NCBI GenBank assembly: GCA_913055685.1
Contig: CAJXKC010000001.1
Coordinates: 992,001 to 1,056,000 of the forward strand
Reading direction: 5' to 3'
DNA from: an uncultured Flavobacteriales bacterium
GTDB taxonomy: Bacteria; Bacteroidota; Bacteroidia; Flavobacteriales; Schleiferiaceae
Length of the DNA: 64,000 bases
The notes beneath the pieces were generated by a model. The model was not told the DNA's origin, made no database searches, and saw only the letters and a program-made list of their open reading frames with translations. The position numbers were made by a program, and so were the translations under genes. Below, piece by piece: positions 15,449 to 23,125 of this stretch. Position 1 is the stretch's first letter; each line of letters starts with the position of its first letter.

Positions 15449-17430
15449 TTAGAAAACTCCTCAGTCTTAGCCTAGTTCTTTTTTTTGGTTTAAATGCTTC
15501 AGCTGCCGATGGCGACACTACTTTGGTGACTGCCCATCAGCAAACTGACCTTACTTGGTACCGCTCTTATAAAGATTGGGCGGTCTTTCCAGCAGCTGGA
15601 ACCAATTGGCAGGAGATTACTTTAAAGTACACGATGGGATGCGCGACCGGAGGTTGCAGCGACTGGGATTATACTACTTTGGTTAATCTTATGCTGCCCA
15701 CGGGAGTATTGGATAGTAACATGGCCAGCATAGACACCATTAGCACTAATCCACTGGTTATCGATACTACTTGGAATGTCTTCGAAGTAAAAGAGCGCAT
15801 GGAACTGTGCAAGGTAATTACTCCTTATGGTGGGAATTTGGCCAATGATTGGACCCGAACCTTTTATTTTGATGTAAGTGATTATTATCCTTTACTGCAT
15901 GACTCATTAGAAATCGAGGTCTTTTATCAAGGGTGGAGCAGTGGCTTTAGCGCAAGTCTGGAGTTTATTATGATAGAAGGCGCTCCCATTCGAGACGTTT
16001 ATCAAATTCAAAACTTATACCGCGGAGGCTTTAATTATTTAAACCCCAGTCAATTTGAAACGAATCATATGCCGGCGCGGAAATTGGATATTGATCCTAG
16101 CGCAGAATATTTCAATCTAAAAATGGCTCCATCCGGACATGGCTTTGTTAATGCCCTTAATTGTGCCGAATTCTGTGAGAAGGATTATTACGTTTATGTC
16201 GATGGGCAAATGCAAGCGCAACAAGCGATGTGGCGTGAGGATTGCGGTTTAAATGATCTTTGGCCGCAGGCAGGGACCTGGTTATACGATCGAGCGAATT
16301 GGTGTCCCGGTGATCGAGTGAATATCTACAATCATGAACTTAATTTAAAAGGAAAGGATAGTATCGATATCGACATCGAGGCCTATAACTATACCGTTCC
16401 TTCGGGTCAGACCCCAGCAGGTTACAACATGTCGGCGACCTTATTTCAATTGGGTGACTTTAATAGAGCAACCGACCTGGCCTTACATGAAATTATTAGT
16501 CCCTCTGAGGAAGATGAATACGCAAGGCTAAACCCCGTGTGCTCCAAGGCTCGAATCAGTTTAAGAAATGAAGGTGGAGATACTATCACCGACTTTTTAA
16601 TCGGATACGGAATCAAGGGGAATGCCAATTGGCAACATTATCAGTGGACGGGCAGCTTAAAACCATTGGAGACGGTGGAGGTAGAACTAGCCATGGATAG
16701 CCTTAGCAATTGGTCTAGCTCCACAGCAGACTTGGAATTTGTAGCTCAGGTTGAGCGGGTAAATAATGCGCCAGGTGATGAGTGGGCATCCAATAATCGT
16801 CGCAGCAGTAAAGTAAAGGTAGCCGATCGCTTACCGAGCAGTATCCGCTTTGAATTGCGCACCAATAATGCGGCTAGCGAAACGTTTTGGCGTTTGGAAG
16901 ATGCGGCCGGAAATGTCCTTTATTCTGGCGATAATTTAAGCAATAGCACTACTTACAGAGATACTTTCAATTTAGCGTCGGGTTGTTACATGCTTTTAAT
17001 TGGTGATCGCGATAAAGATGGTTTAAGCTTTTTTGCCAATAATGATGGCTCGGGCAGAATTATTCTTCGTAATGTGGGGGGTGACTTTTTCTACGAAAAT
17101 GTGAACCCCAATTTCGGTACCGAATTTCGCAAGTACTTTACGGTTGGCTATGGCTTAAGCCTTAAGAAAGAGACGGTGACTAATCTCAGTTGTGAGGTAT
17201 TTCCTAATCCTAGTGCAGGAGAGCTTAATCTAGTTTTTAATCAACTTCTAGAAGGAAGCCTGGACATAGAGCTTAGTGACATGCAAGCACGGCTTGTCTT
17301 GCGAGAAAGCCGAGACTTAAGTCAGGCGGGAGGTTGTAAATTGGATTTAAAGGCTTTGCCCGCAGGTATTTATCAGCTACAGCTGAAGCATAAAGATACT
17401 TATTACCGCACTAAAATTATAAAGCAGTAA
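15445..17430 (+). CDS. Peptide-N-glycosidase F-related secreted protein with T9SS sorting domain
   Basis: 661 residues. A signal peptide (about 1-20) leads into a PNGase F-like tandem jelly-roll (about 25-340). Seen: the GGCSDWDYTT segment (Asp 73/75, near the position of the PNGase F catalytic aspartate), WREDCGLNDLWPQAGTW and DRANWCPGDRVNIYNH, with conserved cysteines. PNGase F cleaves the amide between asparagine and N-linked glycans. A CARDB-like beta domain and a C-terminal T9SS type A domain (CEVFPNPSAGELNLVF, then LKALPAGIYQLQL) follow. The enzyme would be exported to the surface to attack glycoproteins. Activity is inferred from motif context; the exact catalytic set should be aligned. 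It ends seven bases from the convergent glycosyltransferase gene. Confidence 0.85.
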   Translation: MIRKLLSLSLVLFFGLNASAADGDTTLVTAHQQTDLTWYRSYKDWAVFPAAGTNWQEITLKYTMGCATGGCSDWDYTTLVNLMLPTGVLDSNMASIDTISTNPLVIDTTWNVFEVKERMELCKVITPYGGNLANDWTRTFYFDVSDYYPLLHDSLEIEVFYQGWSSGFSASLEFIMIEGAPIRDVYQIQNLYRGGFNYLNPSQFETNHMPARKLDIDPSAEYFNLKMAPSGHGFVNALNCAEFCEKDYYVYVDGQMQAQQAMWREDCGLNDLWPQAGTWLYDRANWCPGDRVNIYNHELNLKGKDSIDIDIEAYNYTVPSGQTPAGYNMSATLFQLGDFNRATDLALHEIISPSEEDEYARLNPVCSKARISLRNEGGDTITDFLIGYGIKGNANWQHYQWTGSLKPLETVEVELAMDSLSNWSSSTADLEFVAQVERVNNAPGDEWASNNRRSSKVKVADRLPSSIRFELRTNNAASETFWRLEDAAGNVLYSGDNLSNSTTYRDTFNLASGCYMLLIGDRDKDGLSFFANNDGSGRIILRNVGGDFFYENVNPNFGTEFRKYFTVGYGLSLKKETVTNLSCEVFPNPSAGELNLVFNQLLEGSLDIELSDMQARLVLRESRDLSQAGGCKLDLKALPAGIYQLQLKHKDTYYRTKIIKQ

Positions 17431-17437
17431 ATAGCGC

Positions 17438-18982
17438 TTAGCTTTTTGATGGTCTGGTGCGCACCGTATTGGTGGGTAAGGGGATATTAGGTGCTTTACC
17501 TTTGGAGTCGCCTCCACCGGTAATTTTTTGGCCGCGGTTAGTAGGACGCTTAAATCCAACCCGCTTCATAGAACCCCAAGCCTTTTTACCTTCAAAGAAA
17601 TAGTCCCAGTTCCCCGTCATCGCACAATAAACTACAAAGGGGTGGAACATTAATGGTTCTAGGATTCCGGCGATAACCAATTTTAAAAGCTGCCTCCTTT
17701 TCTTGTATTGGAAGAAGGTGATTTCCTCGATGTAAAGGGTTGCAATCGTAAACGCCACCGTGTAACCGTAAATAAGGGCAATAAATAAATAGAGGAAGCT
17801 AATGTTAATTACCCCCAAGAGACTAAATAGAATGAGGAGAATGATTCCCATAAACTCAATAATCGGGGCCAGCCATTCAAATAGTAGCCAATAAGGATAG
17901 CTAATCATTCCCATGCGGCCATAGAAGGGATTTAAGAAAAGTCGCTTATGCGATAGCAAGGTTTCTATTGCTCCGCGAGTCCAGCGGTTACGTTGTTTAC
18001 GTAAAATAGACCACGATTCGGGAACTTCCGTCCAACAAAGGGGGTCAGGTACAAAGCCTACCACATAATCGATGCCCCTTTCTCGAGCGTAGCGGCGCAT
18101 GCGCACCGTAAGTTCCATGTCCTCGCCAATTGTTTCATTATCGTAGCCTCCCGACTTAATAACCAGCTCCTTTTGGAATACGCCTAGCGCTCCAGAAATA
18201 AGTAATAATCCGTCCAAAGAACCCCAGGCAACTCGTCCCAATAAGAAGGAACGCAGATACTCCAGTGTTTGAAACTGAGCCAGCATGGTGTTGGGAACAT
18301 TCACATCGATAATGCGTCCTTTTTCTACTCTACAGTTATTGGCAATCCGCACTACTCCGCCACTGGCAATCATGTTGCGCTCTGTTTCTTCGAGGAAGGG
18401 CTTCATGAGTTTAAGGAGGCAGTCTTCTTCTAGGATACAGTCAACATCGATGTTTAAAGTATAATCACCAGTAGAAACATTGAGGGCGGCGTTGAGGGCA
18501 TCCGACTTACCACCGTTTTCTTTGTCGACCACCACCAAATTATTGTAGGCCGGGTCTTTTGATTTATAAACAGCTTTTACCTTTTGGGTTTCTATAATGT
18601 AGTTCACTGCAAAGTCTACCGCTTCGAGATGATACTCCTCAATAAGCATGGTGAGGGAGCGGTCTCTACTACCATCATTAACTACAATAACTTCGTAATT
18701 AGGATAGCGTATGGAAAGCAGGGAACGCACGTTCTCGATAATTGTCGCCTCCTCATTAAAGGCAGGAGCTAAAATCGAAACCGAAGGAGCTTCGGGGCTT
18801 TGTAAGATATTGAGATAGTCGGTGTAGGTATTGCGTCTCAGGTATTTCCGCGCTTGAATTACGGAGATAACACCGAGAGCGAGGTAGGAAACCATCACAA
18901 ATACGGTGTAGCCGTAAGTGATGAAATAGAAAATATAGATGAGAATGTCTACCAGAGAATTCTGGGTATCATATTCGATCAT
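17438..18982 (-). CDS. Membrane-bound family 2 processive glycosyltransferase (PgaC/BcsA/hyaluronan synthase-like)
   Basis: 514 residues. Membrane segments occur near the N-terminus (about 15-42) and in the C-terminal third (about 365-405 and 430-450). The catalytic GT-A core has the processive-synthase set: VNDGS 101-105, NIDVDC 177-182, GED 286-288 and QRNRW 330-334 (the Q/RxxRW acceptor motif). It should polymerise a nucleotide-sugar into a polysaccharide while extruding it; the sugar cannot be told. No PilZ domain is seen, and a basic disordered tail ends the protein. It is last in a minus operon behind a response regulator and a HEAT-repeat protein, overlapping the latter by 14 bases. 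Confidence 0.9.
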   Translation of the reverse strand: MIEYDTQNSLVDILIYIFYFITYGYTVFVMVSYLALGVISVIQARKYLRRNTYTDYLNILQSPEAPSVSILAPAFNEEATIIENVRSLLSIRYPNYEVIVVNDGSRDRSLTMLIEEYHLEAVDFAVNYIIETQKVKAVYKSKDPAYNNLVVVDKENGGKSDALNAALNVSTGDYTLNIDVDCILEEDCLLKLMKPFLEETERNMIASGGVVRIANNCRVEKGRIIDVNVPNTMLAQFQTLEYLRSFLLGRVAWGSLDGLLLISGALGVFQKELVIKSGGYDNETIGEDMELTVRMRRYARERGIDYVVGFVPDPLCWTEVPESWSILRKQRNRWTRGAIETLLSHKRLFLNPFYGRMGMISYPYWLLFEWLAPIIEFMGIILLILFSLLGVINISFLYLFIALIYGYTVAFTIATLYIEEITFFQYKKRRQLLKLVIAGILEPLMFHPFVVYCAMTGNWDYFFEGKKAWGSMKRVGFKRPTNRGQKITGGGDSKGKAPNIPLPTNTVRTRPSKS

Positions 18983-20090
18983 CCAATACGTGTTTTACGA
19001 TGTTTTCACTCTTTTCCGACAACTCTTTTTCTTGATAGCCGCGCAAGACATCGTGTCTGCCCATGCGTTTCAAAGATTTAGCTGCCTCGAGCAAGATATC
19101 ATATTCTTTGGAGCTAGAAATAGTTTCACGTAAGAAACCCACTTCTTCAGCTCCACCTAATTCGCCCATTGCTCTTAGTACCCGAGTTTTGATGCGCGGG
19201 TTTTTGGTGAGTTCAAATACTTCGTAGAGATTCTCTAGACATTCGCCATAGGCCAACTCAATCGCAGTTTCAATTGCTTTTTCTTGTACTCTTTCATTAC
19301 GATGGTACAAGAGTTTTCGCAATTCATTACGCTCGTGGTATTGATTGAGGTGGCGCATAAGGATTAAAGCAAAAATAACTACCGAGTCATTTTTAGATTT
19401 AAGCCAAGGGCCAATATTGTCGATGAGTTCGTATTCAAATTTCAATGCTTGATCTAGGAGGCGAATTTGTTGCCACTCGCTCATGGGTGTCTCTAGGTCA
19501 TCCAAAAACTTCATGGCCTTTTTACCCCCTAACTTCACTGCCGCATACTGCGCTTCGTAGCGGATGTTCTGATCTGGGTCGTCGGTGTATTGAAGGATTT
19601 CAAAAAGCGTTTCCCCCATACGCATGGTGCTGAGGTCGTTTATAGCCTTGGCTTTAAGATGCCAGTCGTCGCTGCGCAGGCTTTCTAGGGCCATTTGCTT
19701 TAAGCCGACTTCACGGTAAAGGTTTTCAATACGGATAAAGGCCTCTCCTCCCAAATTGCGATGATAGTAGAGTAGTAAATCATTGAGGATGGCCATATTC
19801 GACCTCCGATATAGGGGAGAATCGATTGCGCGCTGAATTTTCTTAACCGCATCTTTTAGTTCACTAGAATCCTGATCGGTAAATACTACCTCTTGGATAA
19901 TAGATTCTACCATGCGTTTAATGCGTCGTTCCCTTGCTTCATTACCATTTTTCCGTGAGCGTTCCCGCAATACAATGGTAAGCATGATAACCCCCGTAAT
20001 TAAGAGGGCTAAGATCATGAACAATACAATCTTATATCGCGGCTCGAGCGCTAGAAGGAAATAATATATTTCAACAAAGGTGCTTCGCAT
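18969..20090 (-). CDS. Membrane-anchored HEAT-repeat protein
   Basis: 373 residues. One membrane segment (about 20-41) is followed by a basic stretch and then cytoplasmic helical repeats of HEAT/armadillo type (for example DWHLKAKAINDLSTM, NIRYEAQYAAVKLGG and NPRIKTRVLRAMGELGG). Such repeats are protein-binding scaffolds. It lies between a response regulator (one base away) and a glycosyltransferase (14-base overlap), which suggests it couples the two: a membrane scaffold that passes the phosphorylation signal to the polymerase or assembles it. That role is inference. Confidence 0.85.
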   Translation of the reverse strand: MRSTFVEIYYFLLALEPRYKIVLFMILALLITGVIMLTIVLRERSRKNGNEARERRIKRMVESIIQEVVFTDQDSSELKDAVKKIQRAIDSPLYRRSNMAILNDLLLYYHRNLGGEAFIRIENLYREVGLKQMALESLRSDDWHLKAKAINDLSTMRMGETLFEILQYTDDPDQNIRYEAQYAAVKLGGKKAMKFLDDLETPMSEWQQIRLLDQALKFEYELIDNIGPWLKSKNDSVVIFALILMRHLNQYHERNELRKLLYHRNERVQEKAIETAIELAYGECLENLYEVFELTKNPRIKTRVLRAMGELGGAEEVGFLRETISSSKEYDILLEAAKSLKRMGRHDVLRGYQEKELSEKSENIVKHVLDDRI

Positions 20091-20091
20091 C

Positions 20092-20469
20092 TTATTTCTG
20101 TGCGTTTTTCAGGAGCTTTTTGATACGAACTGATAATTCGTTTGGACTAAAAGGCTTAGTCATGAAGTCATCTGCCCCCAGGTCAAAAGCTTTTAAAACT
20201 GCAGTTTCTGAGTTTAATGAAGTAAGCATGAGTACCGGAGCATCGGTTCCCCGCTCTTTTAAGATTTTAACTAATTCGAAGCCAGAAATAAAGGGCATCA
20301 TTATATCACTAATAATGATCTGGTATTCCTCGCTTTCAATTTTTTGAATGGCTTTTTCGCCATCTTCCGCAGTGTCTACATCGTAGCCATCTTTGGTAAG
20401 TTTAAAAGCCAAAGCATCGCGAATCAATGGTTCGTCGTCTACAATTAGAATTTTTGCTTTATCGCTCAT
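20092..20469 (-). CDS. Single-domain CheY-like response regulator
   Basis: 125 residues, a receiver domain alone. The acidic pair is Asp11/Asp12, the phospho-acceptor Asp55 (IIISDIMMP), with Thr83 and Lys105 (TKPFSP) as the switch residues; all are present. There is no DNA-binding output domain, so it should act by protein contact. It is first in the operon with the HEAT-repeat and glycosyltransferase genes. No histidine kinase is encoded in the window. Confidence 0.95.
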   Translation of the reverse strand: MSDKAKILIVDDEPLIRDALAFKLTKDGYDVDTAEDGEKAIQKIESEEYQIIISDIMMPFISGFELVKILKERGTDAPVLMLTSLNSETAVLKAFDLGADDFMTKPFSPNELSVRIKKLLKNAQK

Positions 20470-20497
20470 GACATGAATTTTAGCCTATTCCAGCAAT

Positions 20498-20505
20498 CAA
20501 AAGTA
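20498..20505 (-). promoter_or_regulatory. Candidate -7 box for the response regulator operon
   Basis: TACTTTTG on the minus strand, 28 bases upstream of ATG 20469. No clear -33 element. Confidence 0.4.
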
Positions 20506-20574
20506 TTTTGAAAGCTTAGTTTAGGTGAGTTATATTAGATGAAAGGTAATTTTTTGAAGATTTAAGGTAATTAG

Positions 20575-21318
20575 ATGGATCATCAAATTAATCAGCTCAA
20601 AGACTATTTAGAACGGACGAAATTTACAACATCCTCTCCAATAATTGTATTTAGCGGGGCGGGAATGAGCGCAGAAAGTGGAATTGATACTTTTAGGGCG
20701 AAGGGCGGCTTATGGGAGCAGCATTCTATTGATGAAGTTGCTACCCCCGAGGCTTGGCAACGTAATCCTCGCAAGGTCCTCGATTTTTACAATATGCGAA
20801 GGAAGCAATTGCTGCAAGTAAAACCCAATGAAGCCCACCAAATAATTGCTCGACTGGAAGCAGATTACAAGGTGAAAGTGATTACCCAAAATATAGATGA
20901 CTTGCATGAAAGAGCGGGTTCTACGGAGGTATTGCACTTACACGGTGAATTGAGAAAGTCGCGCAGCACCGCAGACGAAAGTTTGGTCTATTCAATTGAG
21001 GGGGCCGATTTAAACTGGGGTGATCTATGTGAAAAGGGCGCGCAATTAAGGCCACATGTAGTTTGGTTTGGGGAAATGGTCCCGGCTATGGATGAAGCCA
21101 TTCCACTGGTGCGAAATTGCGCTTTACTTATTGTCATTGGGAGCTCACTTCAGGTTTGTCCAGCGGCTGCTTTGTTGCAAATGGTCGAGGAGGAGGCAGC
21201 GGTAGTGGTAATCGATCCAGGTGAACCAAATTATAGTCCGGCTGATAATGTTTTTCACCTCCCCTTAAAAGCGATTGAAGGTATGCGGCTATTATCCAAT
21301 TTGATAAAGTCCTTTTAA
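20575..21318 (+). CDS. Sirtuin family NAD-dependent deacylase, zinc cysteines absent
   Basis: 247 residues. Seen: the NAD-binding FSGAGMSAESGIDTFR, TQNIDDLHERAG, the catalytic histidine in HLHGE, and VIGSSLQVCPA. The FYNMRRKQ segment holds the Tyr-x-x-Arg pair that class III sirtuins (CobB, SIRT5) use to accept succinyl or malonyl lysine. The two CxxC pairs that normally bind structural zinc between HLHGE and WFGE are missing; that interval has one cysteine only (DLCEKG). It should remove acyl groups from protein lysines in the cytoplasm. It is divergent from the response regulator operon. ATG 20575 is the natural start. Confidence 0.9.
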   Translation: MDHQINQLKDYLERTKFTTSSPIIVFSGAGMSAESGIDTFRAKGGLWEQHSIDEVATPEAWQRNPRKVLDFYNMRRKQLLQVKPNEAHQIIARLEADYKVKVITQNIDDLHERAGSTEVLHLHGELRKSRSTADESLVYSIEGADLNWGDLCEKGAQLRPHVVWFGEMVPAMDEAIPLVRNCALLIVIGSSLQVCPAAALLQMVEEEAAVVVIDPGEPNYSPADNVFHLPLKAIEGMRLLSNLIKSF

Positions 21319-21341
21319 TGAGGATTTGGTAGAATAATTTG

Positions 21342-21349
21342 TATATTTG
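21342..21349 (+). promoter_or_regulatory. Candidate -7 box for rimP-nusA-infB
   Basis: TATATTTG, a full match to TAnnTTTG, 45 bases before rimP ATG. Transcription would begin just ahead of the leader hairpin at 21361. Confidence 0.5.
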
Positions 21350-21360
21350 CAGCCACTTTC

Positions 21361-21387
21361 GAGGGGACATTGGTCCCCTCTTTTATT
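21361..21387 (+). terminator. Terminator-like hairpin in the rimP leader
   Basis: Perfect 8-bp stem GAGGGGAC (21361-21368) with GTCCCCTC (21373-21380), loop ATTG, then TTTTATT. It lies 42 bases after the sirtuin stop and 8 bases before rimP ATG. It could end sirtuin transcripts, or act as an attenuator of the rimP operon if the -7 box at 21342 is used. Confidence 0.75.
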
Positions 21388-21394
21388 GGGTTAT

Positions 21395-21862
21395 ATGTTA
21401 GATCAGGATAAAGTTCGAGACTTATTAGAGAGGGGTTTGGAGGAGCAGGATGCTTTTCTAATCGACTTTCAGATTGCGCCTGGTAACCTTATTCAGGTAA
21501 CTGCCGACACCTTGTCGGGTATAAGTTTGGAGAAGATTACTGCTATATCTCGAGCGATCGAACACAATCTGGATCGCGAGGAAGAGGACTTTGAGCTACA
21601 AGTGAGTTCACCTGGAGTTGGATCTCCATTAAAGGTTGCTCAGCAGTATGAGCAAAATCTAGGTAGAGACTTAAAGGTTTCTACTTTAGATGGAGAGAAA
21701 TACAAAGGAGAATTGGCGGAGTTCGATGGGCAAGCGATTGTCTTGCAATGGAATGTGAGGGAGCCTAAGGAAGTGGGAAAAGGAAAAGTAACGGTAAAAA
21801 AAGAAGTTCGACTAGACCTTTCTGATATCAAGGAAGCTAAGGTTCAAGTCAGATTTAATTAA
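21395..21862 (+). CDS. rimP: Ribosome maturation factor RimP
   Basis: 155 residues. It helps assemble the 30S subunit. Seen: an N-terminal alpha/beta domain with the SRAIEHNLDREEEDFELQVS stretch and SSPGVGSPLK motif, and a C-terminal SH3-like domain (YKGELAEFDGQAIVL). ATG 21395 fits the family start; an in-frame TTG at 21347 lies within the leader hairpin region and is unlikely. First gene of the rimP-nusA-infB operon found across bacteria. Confidence 0.95.
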   Translation: MLDQDKVRDLLERGLEEQDAFLIDFQIAPGNLIQVTADTLSGISLEKITAISRAIEHNLDREEEDFELQVSSPGVGSPLKVAQQYEQNLGRDLKVSTLDGEKYKGELAEFDGQAIVLQWNVREPKEVGKGKVTVKKEVRLDLSDIKEAKVQVRFN

Positions 21863-21875
21863 GCATAATTCAGCT

Positions 21876-23111
21876 ATGGAAAATCAGGCTATCATCGACA
21901 GTTTTGCTGAGTTTAAAGACGAGAAGAATATCGATAGGGTTACCCTAATGGCTATTCTTGAGGAGGCTTTACGCAATCAGTTGCGCAAGAAATACGGAGA
22001 TGATGAGAATTTTGACATCATTGTAAACCCAGATAAGGGTGATGTGGAAATTTGGCGAAATCGTGTTATCGTAGAAGACGGTGCGGTGGAAGATGAGAAT
22101 AAAGAAATTGAATTAACCCAAGCGCTGAAGATTGAGCCCGATTTTGAAGTAGGCGAGGAAGCTTCAGAGGAATTAAAGTTAATTGACCAGGGTCGTCGTT
22201 TTGTCTTGGCCTTCCGCCAGAATTTGGTGCAGAAAATCCAAGAACACGACAATGGTATTATCTATAAGAAATACAAGGATCTCGAAGGTGAAATTTTAAC
22301 TGGAGAGGTGCATCATGTGCGCCCGCGTGCGGTTATTATTTACGATGATGATCAGAATGAATTAATCCTTCCTAAAGATCAGCAGATTCCACGTGACTTC
22401 TTCCGTAAGGGAGATACCGTGCGTGCGGTGGTTAAAGATGTTGACTTACGCGGAACCAAGCCGGTGGTAATACTTTCAAGAACCGATGAGCGGTTCCTAG
22501 AGAAACTATTCGAGCAGGAAATTCCGGAAGTATTCGACGGTTTAATCACCGTGAAGAAAGTGGTTCGTGAACCAGGTGAAAAGGCCAAGGTAGCGGTAGA
22601 GTCTTATGATGATCGCATCGATCCCGTAGGTGCTTGCGTAGGTATGAAAGGTAGCCGTATTCACGGAATTGTACGTGAATTGGGCAATGAAAATATTGAT
22701 GTAATTAATTACACCAACAATGATCAGCTGTTTATTCAAAGAGCGCTAAACCCTGCTAAGATTAGTAGTATTGTGCTGGATGAAGAAAATTCAAGAGCTG
22801 ATGTGTATTTAAAACCAGATCAAGTTTCTTTAGCTATTGGTAAGCGCGGTCTTAATATTAAATTAGCCGGACAATTGACCGGTTATGAGATCGATGTTTA
22901 TCGTGACGTTGATGAAGACGAAGATGTGGAATTAACTGAGTTTGGTGACGAAATCGAATCTTGGGTAATTGATGCCTTAAAGGCGATTGGCTGTGATACG
23001 GCTAAGAGTGTTTTGGAATTATCTACCGATGAGTTAGCATCTCGTACCGACCTAGAAGAAGAAACAATTGAGGAGGTTCGCGCTATATTGCGAGCTGAAT
23101 TTGAAGAATAA
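21876..23111 (+). CDS. nusA: Transcription termination/antitermination factor NusA
   Basis: 411 residues: N-terminal RNA-polymerase-binding domain (about 1-125), S1 domain (about 130-200), then two KH domains (about 205-345) including VGACVGMKGSRIHGIVREL and VSLAIGKRGLNIKLAGQLTG. A short C-terminal helix-hairpin-helix-like region (about 360-411) follows. NusA modulates pausing and intrinsic termination. It starts 13 bases after rimP and ends 14 before infB. A NusA-dependent leader hairpin upstream of its own operon would allow autoregulation, which is only a possibility here. Confidence 0.97.
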   Translation: MENQAIIDSFAEFKDEKNIDRVTLMAILEEALRNQLRKKYGDDENFDIIVNPDKGDVEIWRNRVIVEDGAVEDENKEIELTQALKIEPDFEVGEEASEELKLIDQGRRFVLAFRQNLVQKIQEHDNGIIYKKYKDLEGEILTGEVHHVRPRAVIIYDDDQNELILPKDQQIPRDFFRKGDTVRAVVKDVDLRGTKPVVILSRTDERFLEKLFEQEIPEVFDGLITVKKVVREPGEKAKVAVESYDDRIDPVGACVGMKGSRIHGIVRELGNENIDVINYTNNDQLFIQRALNPAKISSIVLDEENSRADVYLKPDQVSLAIGKRGLNIKLAGQLTGYEIDVYRDVDEDEDVELTEFGDEIESWVIDALKAIGCDTAKSVLELSTDELASRTDLEEETIEEVRAILRAEFEE

Positions 23112-23125
23112 TTTAAATCAAGTAC

